A stretch of 64,000 nt of DNA, from NCBI RefSeq assembly GCF_000002985.6, contig NC_003283.11, forward strand, positions 16,245,501 to 16,309,500. The letters are read 5' to 3'. The notes beneath the pieces were generated by a model. The model was not told the DNA's origin, ran no database searches, and was given only the letters and a program-made list of their open reading frames with translations. Below, piece after piece: positions 24,834-35,135 of this stretch. This stretch comes from Caenorhabditis elegans (taxonomy: Eukaryota; Nematoda; Chromadorea; Rhabditida; Rhabditidae). Positions within the stretch are counted from its first letter, which is position 1. The number at the start of each line of letters is the position of its first letter. The translations under genes were made by a program, and so were the position numbers.

Positions 24834-25709
24834 TTAGTCACAAAATTCTGGTCTTAAATTAGCGGTTTGTTTTACATATTGTTCCTGAATTTTTCCTGAT
24901 TGGTCATCACACAAATTTGCGATATTTTCCTTAATGCATGGTTGAAGACTGTCCCATTGATCGCACTCATCTACTTCTGGCTGAAAATTTCAATTTTGTG
25001 AGAACAATCGAATATTTGAAATTAAAAAGTATGAGCTTTCATGGTAGACAGGCGCGGTTACAGGCCCAAAAACCTGCCGGCTTCACACCTCAATTCTGCA
25101 TTCTTGCTTGAAACAAAAGTTCGCGCTCGACACTTTTTGAGCTCCGCGCAGCACTATAGGACGCGGATTGCGGTGTGAGGCAGGCGAAGGAAGGCGAGGC
25201 AGGCGCTGCAGGCGTCTCGGAGCCTGCATGATTACAGTTTTGCATACCTCGTGAACATCATTGAAAAGTGTGTTGAGGCATGAAATATTGTCATCTTTCT
25301 TCGCGATCAGCTTTTTGGCGCAATTTGAGAAGTCGCGATTGTAGAAAATATAGAATAGGCAAGGGCTCACTTTGGTTGAGAACTTGTCTAGTAGGGAAGC
25401 GTCCACCGATTTTACACAATTCTGAAATTTTGCCATTGTTCCGTTCTTAATTTTTGAAAAAATATTACTATAATTTCTTCACATTTATCTGCGTAAGCTT
25501 TGTATGTCTCCGGTGGCCAGAAAAATCGGTCTGTAACATTTATCGACTTGATGATTGGCTCCAAGCCTAGACCAATCTAAAAATTTAATGAATTTACAAA
25601 AAATCTCACTATTAGTATTAGGCATACTTACAGTTTTACAATCATCCATTGTAGCTGCTGTCGCAAAAATTGGAAGACCAATTACCAAGATAAAACCAAA
25701 AGAAATCAT
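24834..25709 (-). CDS. Secreted DUF19 protein
   Basis: Four exons. The start at 25709 gives a clear signal peptide (MISFGFILVIGLPIFATAAT). Next come DDCKT, IKSINVTDRFFWPP with YADKCEEI, KVSPCLFYIFYNRDFSNCAK with CLNTLFNDVHE, and finally PEVDECDQWDSLQPCIKENI with ANLRPEFCD and a stop. Cys pattern and exon layout match the gene at 21265-22350 almost exactly, so these are duplicates. This copy lacks the membrane helix and should be secreted. Intron 3 carries a GC-rich insertion (about 25040-25240) absent from the paralog's equivalent intron. Function of the family is not established from sequence. Confidence 0.82.
25040..25240. repeat. GC-rich insertion inside a DUF19 intron
   Basis: About 200 bp, far richer in G and C than its surroundings. 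It contains caggcgcggttacaggccc near one end, gcaggcgtctcggagcctg near the other, and repeated 'aggc' motifs. The matching intron of the paralogous gene lacks it. Probably an inserted non-coding repeat; the exact ends are not resolved. Confidence 0.5.
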
Positions 25710-26139
25710 GGTTTATTTTTCATTTTACAAATGGTGGAGACCCATTTTATACTGCTATCATCTACTGATCAACACAATTTTTTGAAACTAGATTTTGTGT
25801 AATGTCTGATAAGTGTTCGCAGTTCGATTGAAGATTGAAAGTTAAAGTTTGATAGTTGATCGAAATCGTATCAAACAGTGTCCCAATAAAGCAATTTCTT
25901 CAAAATTTATCTCTCTCACAATCAATAAAATTTAAACTTTAAAATTAAAATGTTTTTTTCACGGAAACTTTTAAATATCAATTTTCAAATATTAAATATT
26001 AGTGTTAACGTGAAGAAATAGGGCAGTGGAACATAGGGGCAGCCGACGAAATTAGTTTTACAAAAATAAATCAATACTGGATTTGTACAGCAAGATTCTG
26101 TTGGACCGGAATTCAAATCCCCGATTGCCAATTATTGAA

Positions 26140-26998
26140 ATGATCAGTGAGTTGGAAATTTTTCGCAAAATTTCAATCAATAATTCGGTTTCAGATTTAA
26201 TCTGGTTTCCACAGCTTCTACAATTGATCATATGGATGTCTGTATTGACTGGTGAGTTGCTTTTGTGCAGCCTACAAAGTGCGGGTTTTTTAAGCAAATC
26301 CTTTTGAAATTGAAGTGAAAATGCGCTCCATCGCCAAATAGGGAGCTTCATATTATGGGTCCCGTTAAGTCCGAAAAAGTTGAACGATTCAATTATTTTC
26401 GCCAATTGAAAAAACATTTTCAGCATCTCTCCATTTGTGTAAGAAGAAGGGCAAAGCCAAGCCAAAGGCAAAAGTCCGTGAGATGTCAACAGTGAAGATG
26501 ACGACAACGACTGGTCTCACCACGAACAATGTGAACATTGGAAATCCAGCGCCTGAGGAGAAGAAAAAAGAGGAAAAGGTGGAGAAGAAACCGGAGGAAA
26601 ACAAGGAAGCAGAGAAGAAGGATGAGCCGAAGAAGGAAGAGGAAAAGAAGGAAGAGGAGAAGAAAAAAGAGGAGAAGAAGGAAGAGGAGAAGAAGGAGGA
26701 AGTGAAGGAGGAGGAGAAGAAAGATGATTCAAAACGAGATGAGAAAAAGAAGGATGGAGAAAAGAAGGAAGATGATGAAAACAAAGAGGATAATGAAAAG
26801 AAAAAAGAAGAGAAGAAGGAGGACGAGAAGCCCAAGAAGGAGGAAATCGTGCCACAAGAGCAAAAGTACACGGACAAAGAGCAAGCAATCGCTGATGGAG
26901 TCAAGAAGAAGAGGACGGACTATCCGACTATGGAGGATGTGGCGAGTGATTGGGACGATAGCAAGAAGAAGAAGAAGAAGGATGATGATAAGGAGTAA
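26140..26998 (+). CDS. Lys/Glu-rich low-complexity protein with N-terminal hydrophobic segment
   Basis: Two exons, 26140-26251 and 26424-26998, give 228 residues with a consistent phase-1 junction. Residues about 20-43 are hydrophobic (WFPQLLQLIIWMSVLTASLH), followed at once by CKKKGKAKPKAK, suggesting a membrane anchor with a basic flank. Residues about 75-190 are almost only Lys and Glu with some Asp (EEKKEEEKKKEEKKEEEKK and similar), predicted to form a charged single helix or disordered tail. The C-terminus is less repetitive: DKEQAIADGVKKKRTDYPTM, EDVASDWDD, then a Lys/Asp tract. I do not recognise a family. Exon 2 is safe; the link to exon 1 is inferred from the splice sites and the open frame. 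Confidence 0.7.
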
Positions 26999-27222
26999 TG
27001 GGAAGATCTGGATTATCTGTGAACTCTTTTTTTGCAATGTATGTGGTATTTTGAAAAAGTAAAGATTGATGAAAATTTGGGGTGGGCTTCTCCACCCATC
27101 GAAGTATACATTAATTGCGGACTTTATGCAATTTTGAGCAGAATTTCAACTATGTACAGTCCAAGATAAATATATTAACAAATAGCTTCATTAGCTGAAT
27201 TCCAGATCACATCACAAAAAAG

Positions 27223-29021
27223 TTATTCCGCCTTCTCTCCCATTGGCTGGTTGTTCTTGAAAAGCTCATTTTTCGATCTGTACTGTACTTGCATATCCTT
27301 GTCCACTTGATCCGCTTGATCAATGTCCGAGATAAGGGGAATCGCGAATTCGGAAATTCTCCACGTCTTGATGAATTGGATGAGGGCGAAGATGACGTAG
27401 GCGGTGGCGGTGTGAATTACAAAGCAGAAGGCTGTCAGGGTGTGCGCGTCTGTTATCAATTTCTGGAAACAAAATAGATAGGCAAGCATGATGATAGGTA
27501 AGCAGGTAGGCTCAAAACAATCAATGGACAGGTATAATGTGGCATGGGTATGCACAATTGTAGGTAGGCAGGCAGGCATGGTAGGTAGGCAGGCATGTGC
27601 GTACGTGAGCATTTAAAGGTTCGAAAGTCGGTAGAATGTTATGATGTTGATACACAGGTAGGCAGGTAGACATAACGCAAGCACGTAGTTAGACAGTTGT
27701 AAAGCAGGGGTACGCACTCGTACAGGTAGGCTGTGTTTGAAAATACTATTTGTTACCTGCCTGCACTTGCCTATCTATCTAGATGGACACCATGCCTACT
27801 TACAAGGTCGCATCAGGTTTTGATGCCTACGCCCTCTGCCTGCCTCATTCTCACCCTAAAAAACCAAATACAAATCTTGCTCTATAATCGTACCAATTGA
27901 ACACTTGGTGGTACGGTTGCAATCAAATTCAGTGTGATCTTGATTCCATCGGTAAACGAGACGTCTTGCCAGCGTGAGGCGGAGATGGTAGCTGAAAATC
28001 ATTACTATATATAAAGCGCTATTCCGTATGTCTCTGACGTCACAAATGACGTCACAACATTCAGCGCTGGAAATTATTTTAGAAAATTTTGAGGCTACTT
28101 ATGATGAATACGCACCCGACATCGATCGAGGTACGCGATAAACCACTCAACACTTTTCAAAAACATCTTGATGGGAATTCAAATTTTAATTTTTGAAAAC
28201 ATTTTGGCGGGAATTCAAATTTCAATTTTTGAAAACATTTTGGCGGGAATTCAAATTTTAATTTTTGAAAAAATTTTGGCGGGAATTCAAATTTTAATTT
28301 TTGAAAACATTTTGGCGGGAATTCAAATTGGAATTTTTTTGAAAACATTTGGCGGGAATTCAAATTTTAATTTTTTGAAAACATTATTCTGGAATGTTCC
28401 AGAACCTTCTGGAAAATTCGAAAAAAAGCGACCATTCGTGGTGAGACCCGTCGTGGTGAGACCTTTCGTGGTGAGACCCATCGTGGTGAGGCCTTTCGTG
28501 GTGAGACCCGTCGTGGTGAGACCCTTCGTGGCGAGACCCATCGTGGTGAGACCCATTGTGGTGAGACCCATCGTGGTGAGACCCATTGTGGTGAGACCTT
28601 TCATGGTGAGACCCATCGTGGTGAGACCCTTCGTGGTGAGACCCTTCGTGATGAGACCCTTCGTGGTGAGACCCTTCGTGGTGAGACCCATCGTGGTGAG
28701 ACCCTTCGTGGCGAGACCCATTGTGGTGAGACCTTTCGTGGTGAGACCCATCGTGGTGAGACCCTTCGTGGTGAGACCCATCGTGGTGAGACCCATCGTG
28801 GTGAGACCTTTCGTGGTGAGACCCGTCGTGGTGAGACCTTTCGTGGTGAGACCAATCGTGGTGAGACCCATCGTGGTGAGACCCTTCGTGGTGAGACCTT
28901 TCGTGGTGAGACCCATCGCAGTGAAAAATTTTGGCGGGAATTCAAATATTAATTTTTTGAAAACATTTTGGCGGGAATCCTATTTAGTGTTCAAAAAGTG
29001 AAGATTTTCACCTTTTTCCAT
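27223..29021 (-). CDS. Small membrane protein; long first intron inferred
   Basis: Two exons are well supported: 27894-27991 (TISASRWQDVSFTDGIKITL with NLIATVPPSVQL) and 27223-27462 (KLITDAHTLTAFCFVIHTAT, AYVIFALIQFIKTWRISEFA, stop after GEKAE). They join in phase 0 and contain one long hydrophobic segment. A first exon at 29012-29021 (ATGGAAAAAG, then GTGAAA) would give the right phase and a 115-residue protein starting MEKA. This would place the 28.1-29.0 kb tandem repeats within intron 1. The first exon is speculative; another start may exist. No family recognised. The divergent-looking neighbour at 29094-29869 lies on the same strand just upstream. Confidence 0.5.
27480..27720. repeat. 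Degenerate TAGGCA-type simple repeat
   Basis: Many copies of 'taggcagg', 'taggtaggcaggc' and variants, lying in the intron of the small membrane-protein gene. It resembles degenerate interstitial telomere-like (TTAGGC-related) sequence but without long perfect arrays. Similar runs occur near 30185-30230, and on the other strand near 35640-35820. Confidence 0.55.
28160..28980. repeat. Tandem repeat of a 'TTTTGGCGGGAATTCAAATT' unit, interrupted by a minisatellite
   Basis: From about 28160 to 28380 a unit of about 43 bp, containing tttggcgggaattcaaattt and gaaaacatttt, repeats five to six times with small changes. The same unit resumes at about 28925-28980, directly after the 15-bp minisatellite. 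The minisatellite is thus nested within an older tandem array. Confidence 0.85.
28438..28920. repeat. 15-bp minisatellite, about 32 units
   Basis: The unit is GTGGTGAGACCC followed by a variable triplet, mostly TTC, ATC or GTC. It repeats for about 480 bp with no change of register: each 60-base line holds exactly four units. Variation is almost confined to the variable triplet plus rare substitutions (for example GTGGCGAGACCC and GTGATGAGACCC). Because 15 is a multiple of three and the unit lacks stops, both strands appear open (VVRPF/VVRPI forward, GLTTK/GLTTM reverse). I regard this as an accident of unit length, not a protein gene. Confidence 0.92.
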
Positions 29022-29093
29022 GAGATACTTTTGTAGGATCAATTGATGATTTATGTGTCAAACATGTCAAATTTTGCCAGTCGGCTGGTAGTT

Positions 29094-29869
29094 TCATATT
29101 ATTTCTTCCTGGAAATCACAATCTTCCAACTCACTTAAAAAGAAGCTCAGCACAAAGTAGGCGCAAGCCACAATCAGTGAAGCGATCACATTAACTCTCA
29201 ACATCTTATTCCTCCCAACAGTCCACGCTTCGTATTTTTTCTGCCGAATGCATATTTTCAGGATATTGGTGACGATTGAGTGAAGCGCAGAGACACTACA
29301 ACCGACTGCAAATGTTGTGGAAATGGGAAAAATCGATCGAAAAACTGTATCGATAATTTTAGTAGACGGCTTGTAGAAGACAAGCGTGTGATCGTCGTTG
29401 AGCTGGAGAGCATGCTGGTACATTCGGATGAAGCTAAACATTTTTGGATCTTCTTAAACATTTATAGATATAAGCCTACGTGGAACACTTGGACCACATG
29501 AATGTATACGCAGGCTCGACCAGAAGAGTTTTGTTCAGGAATCCAGATATGATACCGTAGACATCACTTGAAGCCAATGAATACTTGGAGCTGTAGATTT
29601 GAGCCGAGGCTGATGAGGTTTGAAGTCGCTGTTTTTCGAATTCCACGTCAGCGGCGATTTTCTCGAAATTCTTCTGCTCTGCTTTCCATTCACTGTTGTA
29701 CTCGAATCTGTTAAAAACGTGTCTCAGGCATTTCAAAAACAAAAAAAAAAGAAGCTTACAGGGAAAAACCATAAATCAGTACTGCATAAAATGCCGCAAC
29801 ACAAATTAATAGTACTACTGGTCCAAGTGTACTCCGCAATAGCCGACGACCATCGGATATTTTGGGCAT
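29094..29869 (-). CDS. Predicted three-helix membrane protein
   Basis: Three exons, 29760-29869, 29480-29707 and 29094-29433, make a 225-residue protein with consistent phases. The last intron is only 46 bp. The N-terminus MPKISDGRRLLRSTLGP leads into helix 1 (VVLLICVAAFYAVLIYGFSL). A soluble segment of about 100 residues follows, rich in charged and Ser residues (EWKAEQKNFEKIAADVEFEK, then SSKYSLASSDVYGIISGFLN), with NKT as a possible glycosylation site. Two more helices come near the C-terminus (SIFPISTTFAVGCSVSALH and VNVIASLIVACAYFVLSFFL) before ELEDCDFQEEII. I do not recognise the family; the model rests on splice signals and uninterrupted frame. Confidence 0.68.
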
Positions 29870-30412
29870 TTCGAATATAGAAATTTGGAATTCAGTGGAG
29901 AAGTAGCTTCAGAAAAAAATGTTGCGGGGAGAGGAAAACAGGAGGCCGCATGAATTTTATGTCGACGGTTGCTTGGTAAGTTGCGAGGAGACCTGAGCAA
30001 AATTGCAGGCCTTGGAGACCGGAATATAGCAGAAAAAAAAACATGTTTTGATGGCAATTTTTATAATTATTGATACAAATATTTTATTTGTCTCTGTTGG
30101 CTCTACTGCCGCTTCTAAAAAAACTTCTCAAAAAAGCCTTCTGATCCATATGCGATATTCCAGAATCAACATAAACGCAATTAGGTCCATAGGCATGTAA
30201 GAATGTAGGCAAGTAGGTAGGCACGGAGGGGAGCCCTGTTGCCCTGTTACTTCCCTGTTTTGTTGTGTGCCCTTCATATTATCGACATGCGTTATCCCCA
30301 TTGGATAAATCTATGGATAAACCCAATGGTTTTAATAGTATAAATATCATCATTATTGTTCCTGCTACTCAAGATCCAGTTAATACTCGTGAAGTCGGTT
30401 CTCTCAAGCGCA

Positions 30413-32198
30413 ATGTCGATTGCATGGCTTTCAGTCCAAACTCGAATCCAACAATTTTCACTTTTTATATCTGTGATCTTAAATTCAATTTTGGTATATT
30501 TAATCCTAAAATTCTCTCCAAAAAAAATTGGATCTTACAAATATCTGATGATTTATATTTCCTTATTTCAAATTTTTTACTCAATTATGGATAGTATATC
30601 CTTACCGGTATATTTCTAAATTTTTTAAGTTTTCTTATTCCTACTTTCAGACCTATCACGCTTATTCGTCAGTTTTACTAGTTTTTAAAAACATTCGGGA
30701 CCAACCCTACATTCCCATTTCCGTTCACTATTGGCTTTTGGTAGTGTATTCAGGATGCTATGGATTTTGTATGGGAATATTTGGAATTCACTTCTTCTAT
30801 AGGTATTTGGCGATTTATGGGTAAAGCTTAACTGGAGGGTCAGATAAATATCTAAATTCCTCGAATTTCAGACATACTGAAATGATTAGAAAGTTAGTTT
30901 GCATATTGTTCTTAGTTCCTCCACTATTCGGAATTATCTGGAGCTTTATTGTAGCAATATGTTTTGGGCCCACTTCAGAAGTTAGTGCAGAAGTTGAGAA
31001 TAGTATTCTGGAATCTTATGACTTGAAAATTGACGATATAGTTTATATCGCTGCATTTGTTTGGCCGAGAAATGAGACTACTGGAGTGAAATATCTCAAT
31101 AAAAGATCCGCAATTGGAATTGGTTTTGATCAGTTAGTTGTGGTACAGTATAGATGTAATCTAAATTTTTTTCAATACTTCAAATTTCAGATTATCTCAC
31201 TTACTGTTATTGCATATTGTGGGACATGTTGCTACTATAAAATACAACAGCAAATGAGGGTTGCAATTTCTTTGAGCAAAATTACGAAAAACCTACATCG
31301 TCAACTGTTCTACGCTTTGGCAATCCAGGTTTGACGCAGCTCAAAACTCTAAATTTACAAAACTACAGTAATCCTTCAGTACCCCATCAGTACCACTACA
31401 TTTCCTTGGCTTCAAAACCGCCAATCCCGAACACACATTTTTCTAAACGACAGTAATCCTATAAAACTATTTCAATACTCCTACAGTAACCCTAAAGTAG
31501 TCCTACAGCCCTTCGATACTATCCCCACCAAACACGATAATGCTTCTACAAAAAGCAGAAACCCAGTTGCCGGTTGCCGCAGTTTATAGCGTTCGCCAAC
31601 TTCGGCAGTTGCCGATATCAATGTCAAACATTTTTTATCTCGGAAAAAAACATTCAGAGAGCCTAAAAATGATAGCATTTCACTGTAAAAACGACTGTTC
31701 TTTATTCCAAAACGCTCTAAAATATGTATAATTTCAACAAAAATATATGTTTGACCAACGTCAAAACTTCAAAACCTGGTTGCCGGTTGCCGAAATTTTT
31801 AGGGTTCGGCAACTTCGGCAATTGTCGATTACCCCACAGCCCTCACCTATAGTACCCCCACAGTACCCCTTCAGTCCTCCTACAGTACCGGTGCATTAAT
31901 TGGATCACATACTAAACTTAATTCTTTTCAGACCGCAATACCAATGCTTCTCCTCCATCTTCCCGTTTCTATACTCTTCATGTTTCCAATTATGGATTCA
32001 AACTTGGGGATTTTTACCGGCTTCGTCACAATCACGATTGCCGCCTACCCGGCAATTGACCCTCTACCAACTATGCTTGTCATTGAGAGCTATCGAAGTG
32101 CAGTTTACAATTTCATTAACAAAATATTCTGCAGAAAGAAGAACGATGTGAGATCAGAGAATGAAATATCCATGACAACTATTCACGTGACAGTATAA
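30413..32198 (+). CDS. Serpentine receptor class R (str) chemoreceptor
   Basis: A seven-transmembrane chemoreceptor of the str class (the ODR-10 group). The start at 30413 gives MSIAWLSVQTRIQQFSLFIS and TM1, then LKFSPKKIGSYKYLMIYISL, a family hallmark. Later exons give HYWLLVVYSGCYGFCMGIF with HFFYRYLAIYG, then VCILFLVPPLFGIIWSFIV and YCGTCCYYKIQQQM. The last exon (acceptor before about 31932) gives LLHLPVSILFMFPIMDSNLG, ITIAAYPAIDPLPTMLVIES and YRSAVYNF, the typical TM7 and tail. The last intron (about 31330-31931) is long and carries 'gttgccggttgccg' repeat motifs near 31560-31620 and 31780-31830. One internal donor (about 31140) is uncertain because the frame stays open through the short intron. 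Confidence 0.85.
31340..31930. repeat. Repeat-filled intron: TGCCGGTTGCCG and CTACAGTACTCC motifs
   Basis: Two similar blocks (about 31555-31630 and 31770-31840) share 'cagttgccggttgccg...ttcggcaacttcggcaatt'. They are interleaved with 'cctacagtaccc' motifs. These are dispersed repeats within the last intron of the str gene, without coding sequence. Confidence 0.65.
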
Positions 32199-32765
32199 AT
32201 CTGTATTTTTATAATTTAAATAAAAACTGTGAATCCGATTTCATAGTACGGAATATGTAGTTGCTATGCGTCCGCTTCTTTGGACCGTCCCCAATTTGTG
32301 CCCTGCTCATTGTGTTACCACAAGCTTTTCTCATTTTAATTTTCACTTTTTTCTTCTGTTTTTTTTCGAAAGTGAGTTGAGCCCCTTATACCCACTTTTG
32401 ATTGATATCTATGATTAAAAACGTGCTCACTCTCTAAAATTAGGTTTATTCTCATAAATAATCTAATTGTTTTCTGTTTTTGATGTTTTCCAATAAACAA
32501 TACTACAAAAGACTCACAATCAGTTTTCTGCCACTGCTATACTAAACGTTTTTATCAGTTTCAAGTCTTATATGGTGCTAATCACTATTTCTGACCAGTC
32601 ACTAAATTTCACTTTGCAACAATAAAAACAAAATGTGCATCACATGTGTGAACGACATGTGTAGTCTTTGATAAAAAACTAGAGTTCATTAGTGCTATTA
32701 TAATTGTATTTATAATTGTGCTCCGTTTCGATTTTGAAACTAGTTTTTGAAATTGAAATTAAAAA
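32199..32765. other. Intergenic, presumed P450 promoter region
   Basis: Separates the str stop from the P450 start. AT-rich, no open frame or repeat with clear ends. The P450 start codon is preceded by aattgaaattaaaaa. Confidence 0.5.
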
Positions 32766-35060
32766 ATGCACTTCTTAAATATTGCAACAATATTTTTGAT
32801 TACAATTTTCCTATTCTACTACAAACTTATCTATAATTTTATCCGCGATCGCCTCAGAATCTACAAATATATGAGAAAATTCGATGGACCTTATTCCTTT
32901 CCAATTATTGGTACTTTATACATGGTGAATATCTTTGATATTTCAAAATTTACAACCCAATCCATGGAATTGGCTCAATACTATTGCCAAAAAGGTTGTG
33001 GTACCATTGGACTCTGGCTGGGGCCTGTACCTTTAATTGCTGTTATCAATCCGCAGCACGCGAAGGAAATATTGGAGTCTAATGAGGTTATCACAAAAGC
33101 TGAGGAATATGATATTTTATTCCCATGGCTTGGAACGGGACTATTGACGTCGACAGGTAAGAAATTTTATAATAAATATTTAAAAAGGCTTGTCGAATTT
33201 TTGGAAAAATTAAAATTTGAATTTCCCACAAATTTTTTTGTGAATTTTTTCATTTTAACTTTCCGCAAAATGTTTTATCTAAAACTTTAAATTTGAATTT
33301 GCCTGACTAAATTTTTCAAACATTGATTTTTTCAATGTTCCGTGGATTTTTTCAAATTGAAATTTGATTTTTTTTTGTAAAACGATTTTCTGGAAATATA
33401 AAATTTTCTTAAAATCCAAATTTTACAGGTTCAAAATGGAGACAACGCCGAAAAATGCTCACCCCAGCTTTTCACTTCAAAGTTTTGAACGATTTTCTGA
33501 GTGTACATGACTATCAGGCCAAGGTTCGTTTTTTTTTTTGCATCAAGCAGCCGACATTTTCTGAGTTTTTTTTCAGGTTTTCCTCGAACAAATCAAACCT
33601 TACGCGGATAGTGGGAAGGAGGTGGATTTGTTCCCATATATAAAACGATTGGCACTGGATGTGATTTGTGACACATCTATGGGAGTTACAATTGATGCTC
33701 AGAACAATCATGATCATCAATATGTTGAGTGGGTTTTTCACAAATGTGAAACTTTCAAAAAACTAAAATTTTCATTAGATCAGTCCGTCTACTGAGTGAG
33801 TACGCTTTTGAGTGGATTCTTCGCCCCTGGCTCCGGCTGAAGCCTTTATGGTACTTGACTGGACCCGGCCATGAGTATGACAGACATCTGAAAATTGTCA
33901 CAGATTTCACGAAAACTGTGATCAAGGAGAAATGGGAAGAGTTCCAGAAGTTTCATGTAGATCCAGTAGTGAAGACGGACAAACGGAGCATGGCGTTTTT
34001 GGATTTGCTATTGGAATTGAGAAATGAAGGATTAATGAATGAAGATGATATTAGAGAAGAAGTGGATACGTTTATGTTTGAAGGTGAGCTTAGGTTTTCA
34101 GCAGCCGACCTTTCACAGGTTACAGGCCACGACACAACATCAGCGTCAATGGGATGGACTCTATGGTGTTTGGCTCATAACCCGGAATTTCAAGAAAAGG
34201 TTATTCAAGAAGTTGATGGTATATTTGGAACTTCTGATAGAGACTGCACAAATGATGATTTGAAGCAAATGAAATATCTGGAAAAGTGTCTGAAAGAGTC
34301 TTTAAGAATGTATCCGTCAGTGCCATTTTTTGGAAGAACGGTGGAGCAGGATGTGGTTATTAGTGAGTATTTAAAAAATATTTTTTATTCCTCAGAAATT
34401 TCTAAGAAAATAATTTGCTGGGAAATTAATTTTTTATTTTTTATAGAAATATCAATCTGGCAAAAAAATTCAAAATTTTCTGAGAAAACGTTTTGGAGGG
34501 TATCTCAAATTTTCTCGAAATCTGATTTTGACAGAAAATTCAAATTTTCTTGAAAGCAAGTTTTGACGGGAAAAATGTATTTTCTTATAAGAAAAAGTTT
34601 TACCGCAAACTTCAATTTTTCTGAGAAAAATTTTTGGCCGGAAATTCAATTTTTCTCAGAACTTTTTTGGCCTAAAATTCAAACTGTTCATAACTTTCCA
34701 AAATTTCCAGACGGTGACTTCTTCCCAAAAGGAGTCCGAATAATTGTGATGCCACTACTGCTCCAACGCAATCCTCTCATCTTCGATAACCCAAATCAGT
34801 ACAACCCGGAAAACTTCAGCGAAGACAAAATCGGATCTCGACATGCCTACTCTGATATCCCATTTAGTGCTGGACCCCGAAATTGCATTGGTCAAAAGTT
34901 TGCGATGATGGAGGAGAAAGCAGTGATCTCGTGGTTTTTCCGAAAGTACCGGGTCACTGCGAGCCAGCCTTTCGGGATGAATAAAATTCTGCCAGAATTG
35001 ATATTAAAAAGCTCGTTGGGATTTCCGTTGACAGTGCATCATCGGACTGATAATAAGTGA
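32766..35060 (+). CDS. Cytochrome P450, CYP4 clan (CYP29-like)
   Basis: A haem monooxygenase anchored in the ER by an N-terminal helix ([20 protein letters not shown]). Six exons fit: 32766-33156, 33429-33523, 33577-33728, 33779-34083, 34126-34362 and 34711-35060. They give 509 residues, normal for the family. Diagnostic motifs are present: [14 protein letters not shown] (C-helix), [15 protein letters not shown] (I-helix, split by intron 4), [11 protein letters not shown] (ExxR), [10 protein letters not shown] and [14 protein letters not shown] (haem loop with the Cys ligand). It is most like CYP4/CYP29-type enzymes, probably acting on fatty acids or xenobiotics. Intron 4 is only 42 bp and contains a second TTTTCAG before the acceptor used. 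Introns 2 and 4 both carry the GCAGCCGAC motif. Confidence 0.92.
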
Positions 35061-35135
35061 AATGTTTTATTTTTTTATCAAAAATACATTATTAAATAAA
35101 TGTTGATTAAAGCTTTTGACCAGTGATTCCAACAA

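Noticed and set aside
26389-27037. Antisense Ser/Phe- and Leu/Ile-rich frames opposite the Lys/Glu-rich gene
   Set aside because: These are the mirror image of AAG/GAG codons. The sense frame has an intron and a sensible C-terminus.
27480-27720. True interstitial telomere array
   Set aside because: TAGGCA-like units are present but degenerate and irregular, without runs of perfect TTAGGC.
28438-28920. Possible CRISPR array because of regular repetition
   Set aside because: There are no unique spacers; the whole unit repeats in tandem, and the DNA is nematode nuclear.
28168-29001. Long open frames on both strands over the 28.1-29.0 kb repeats (VVRPF-type and GLTTK-type pentapeptides)
   Set aside because: The 15-bp unit is a multiple of three without stops on either strand, so openness is automatic. 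There is no start context, splice structure or family support.
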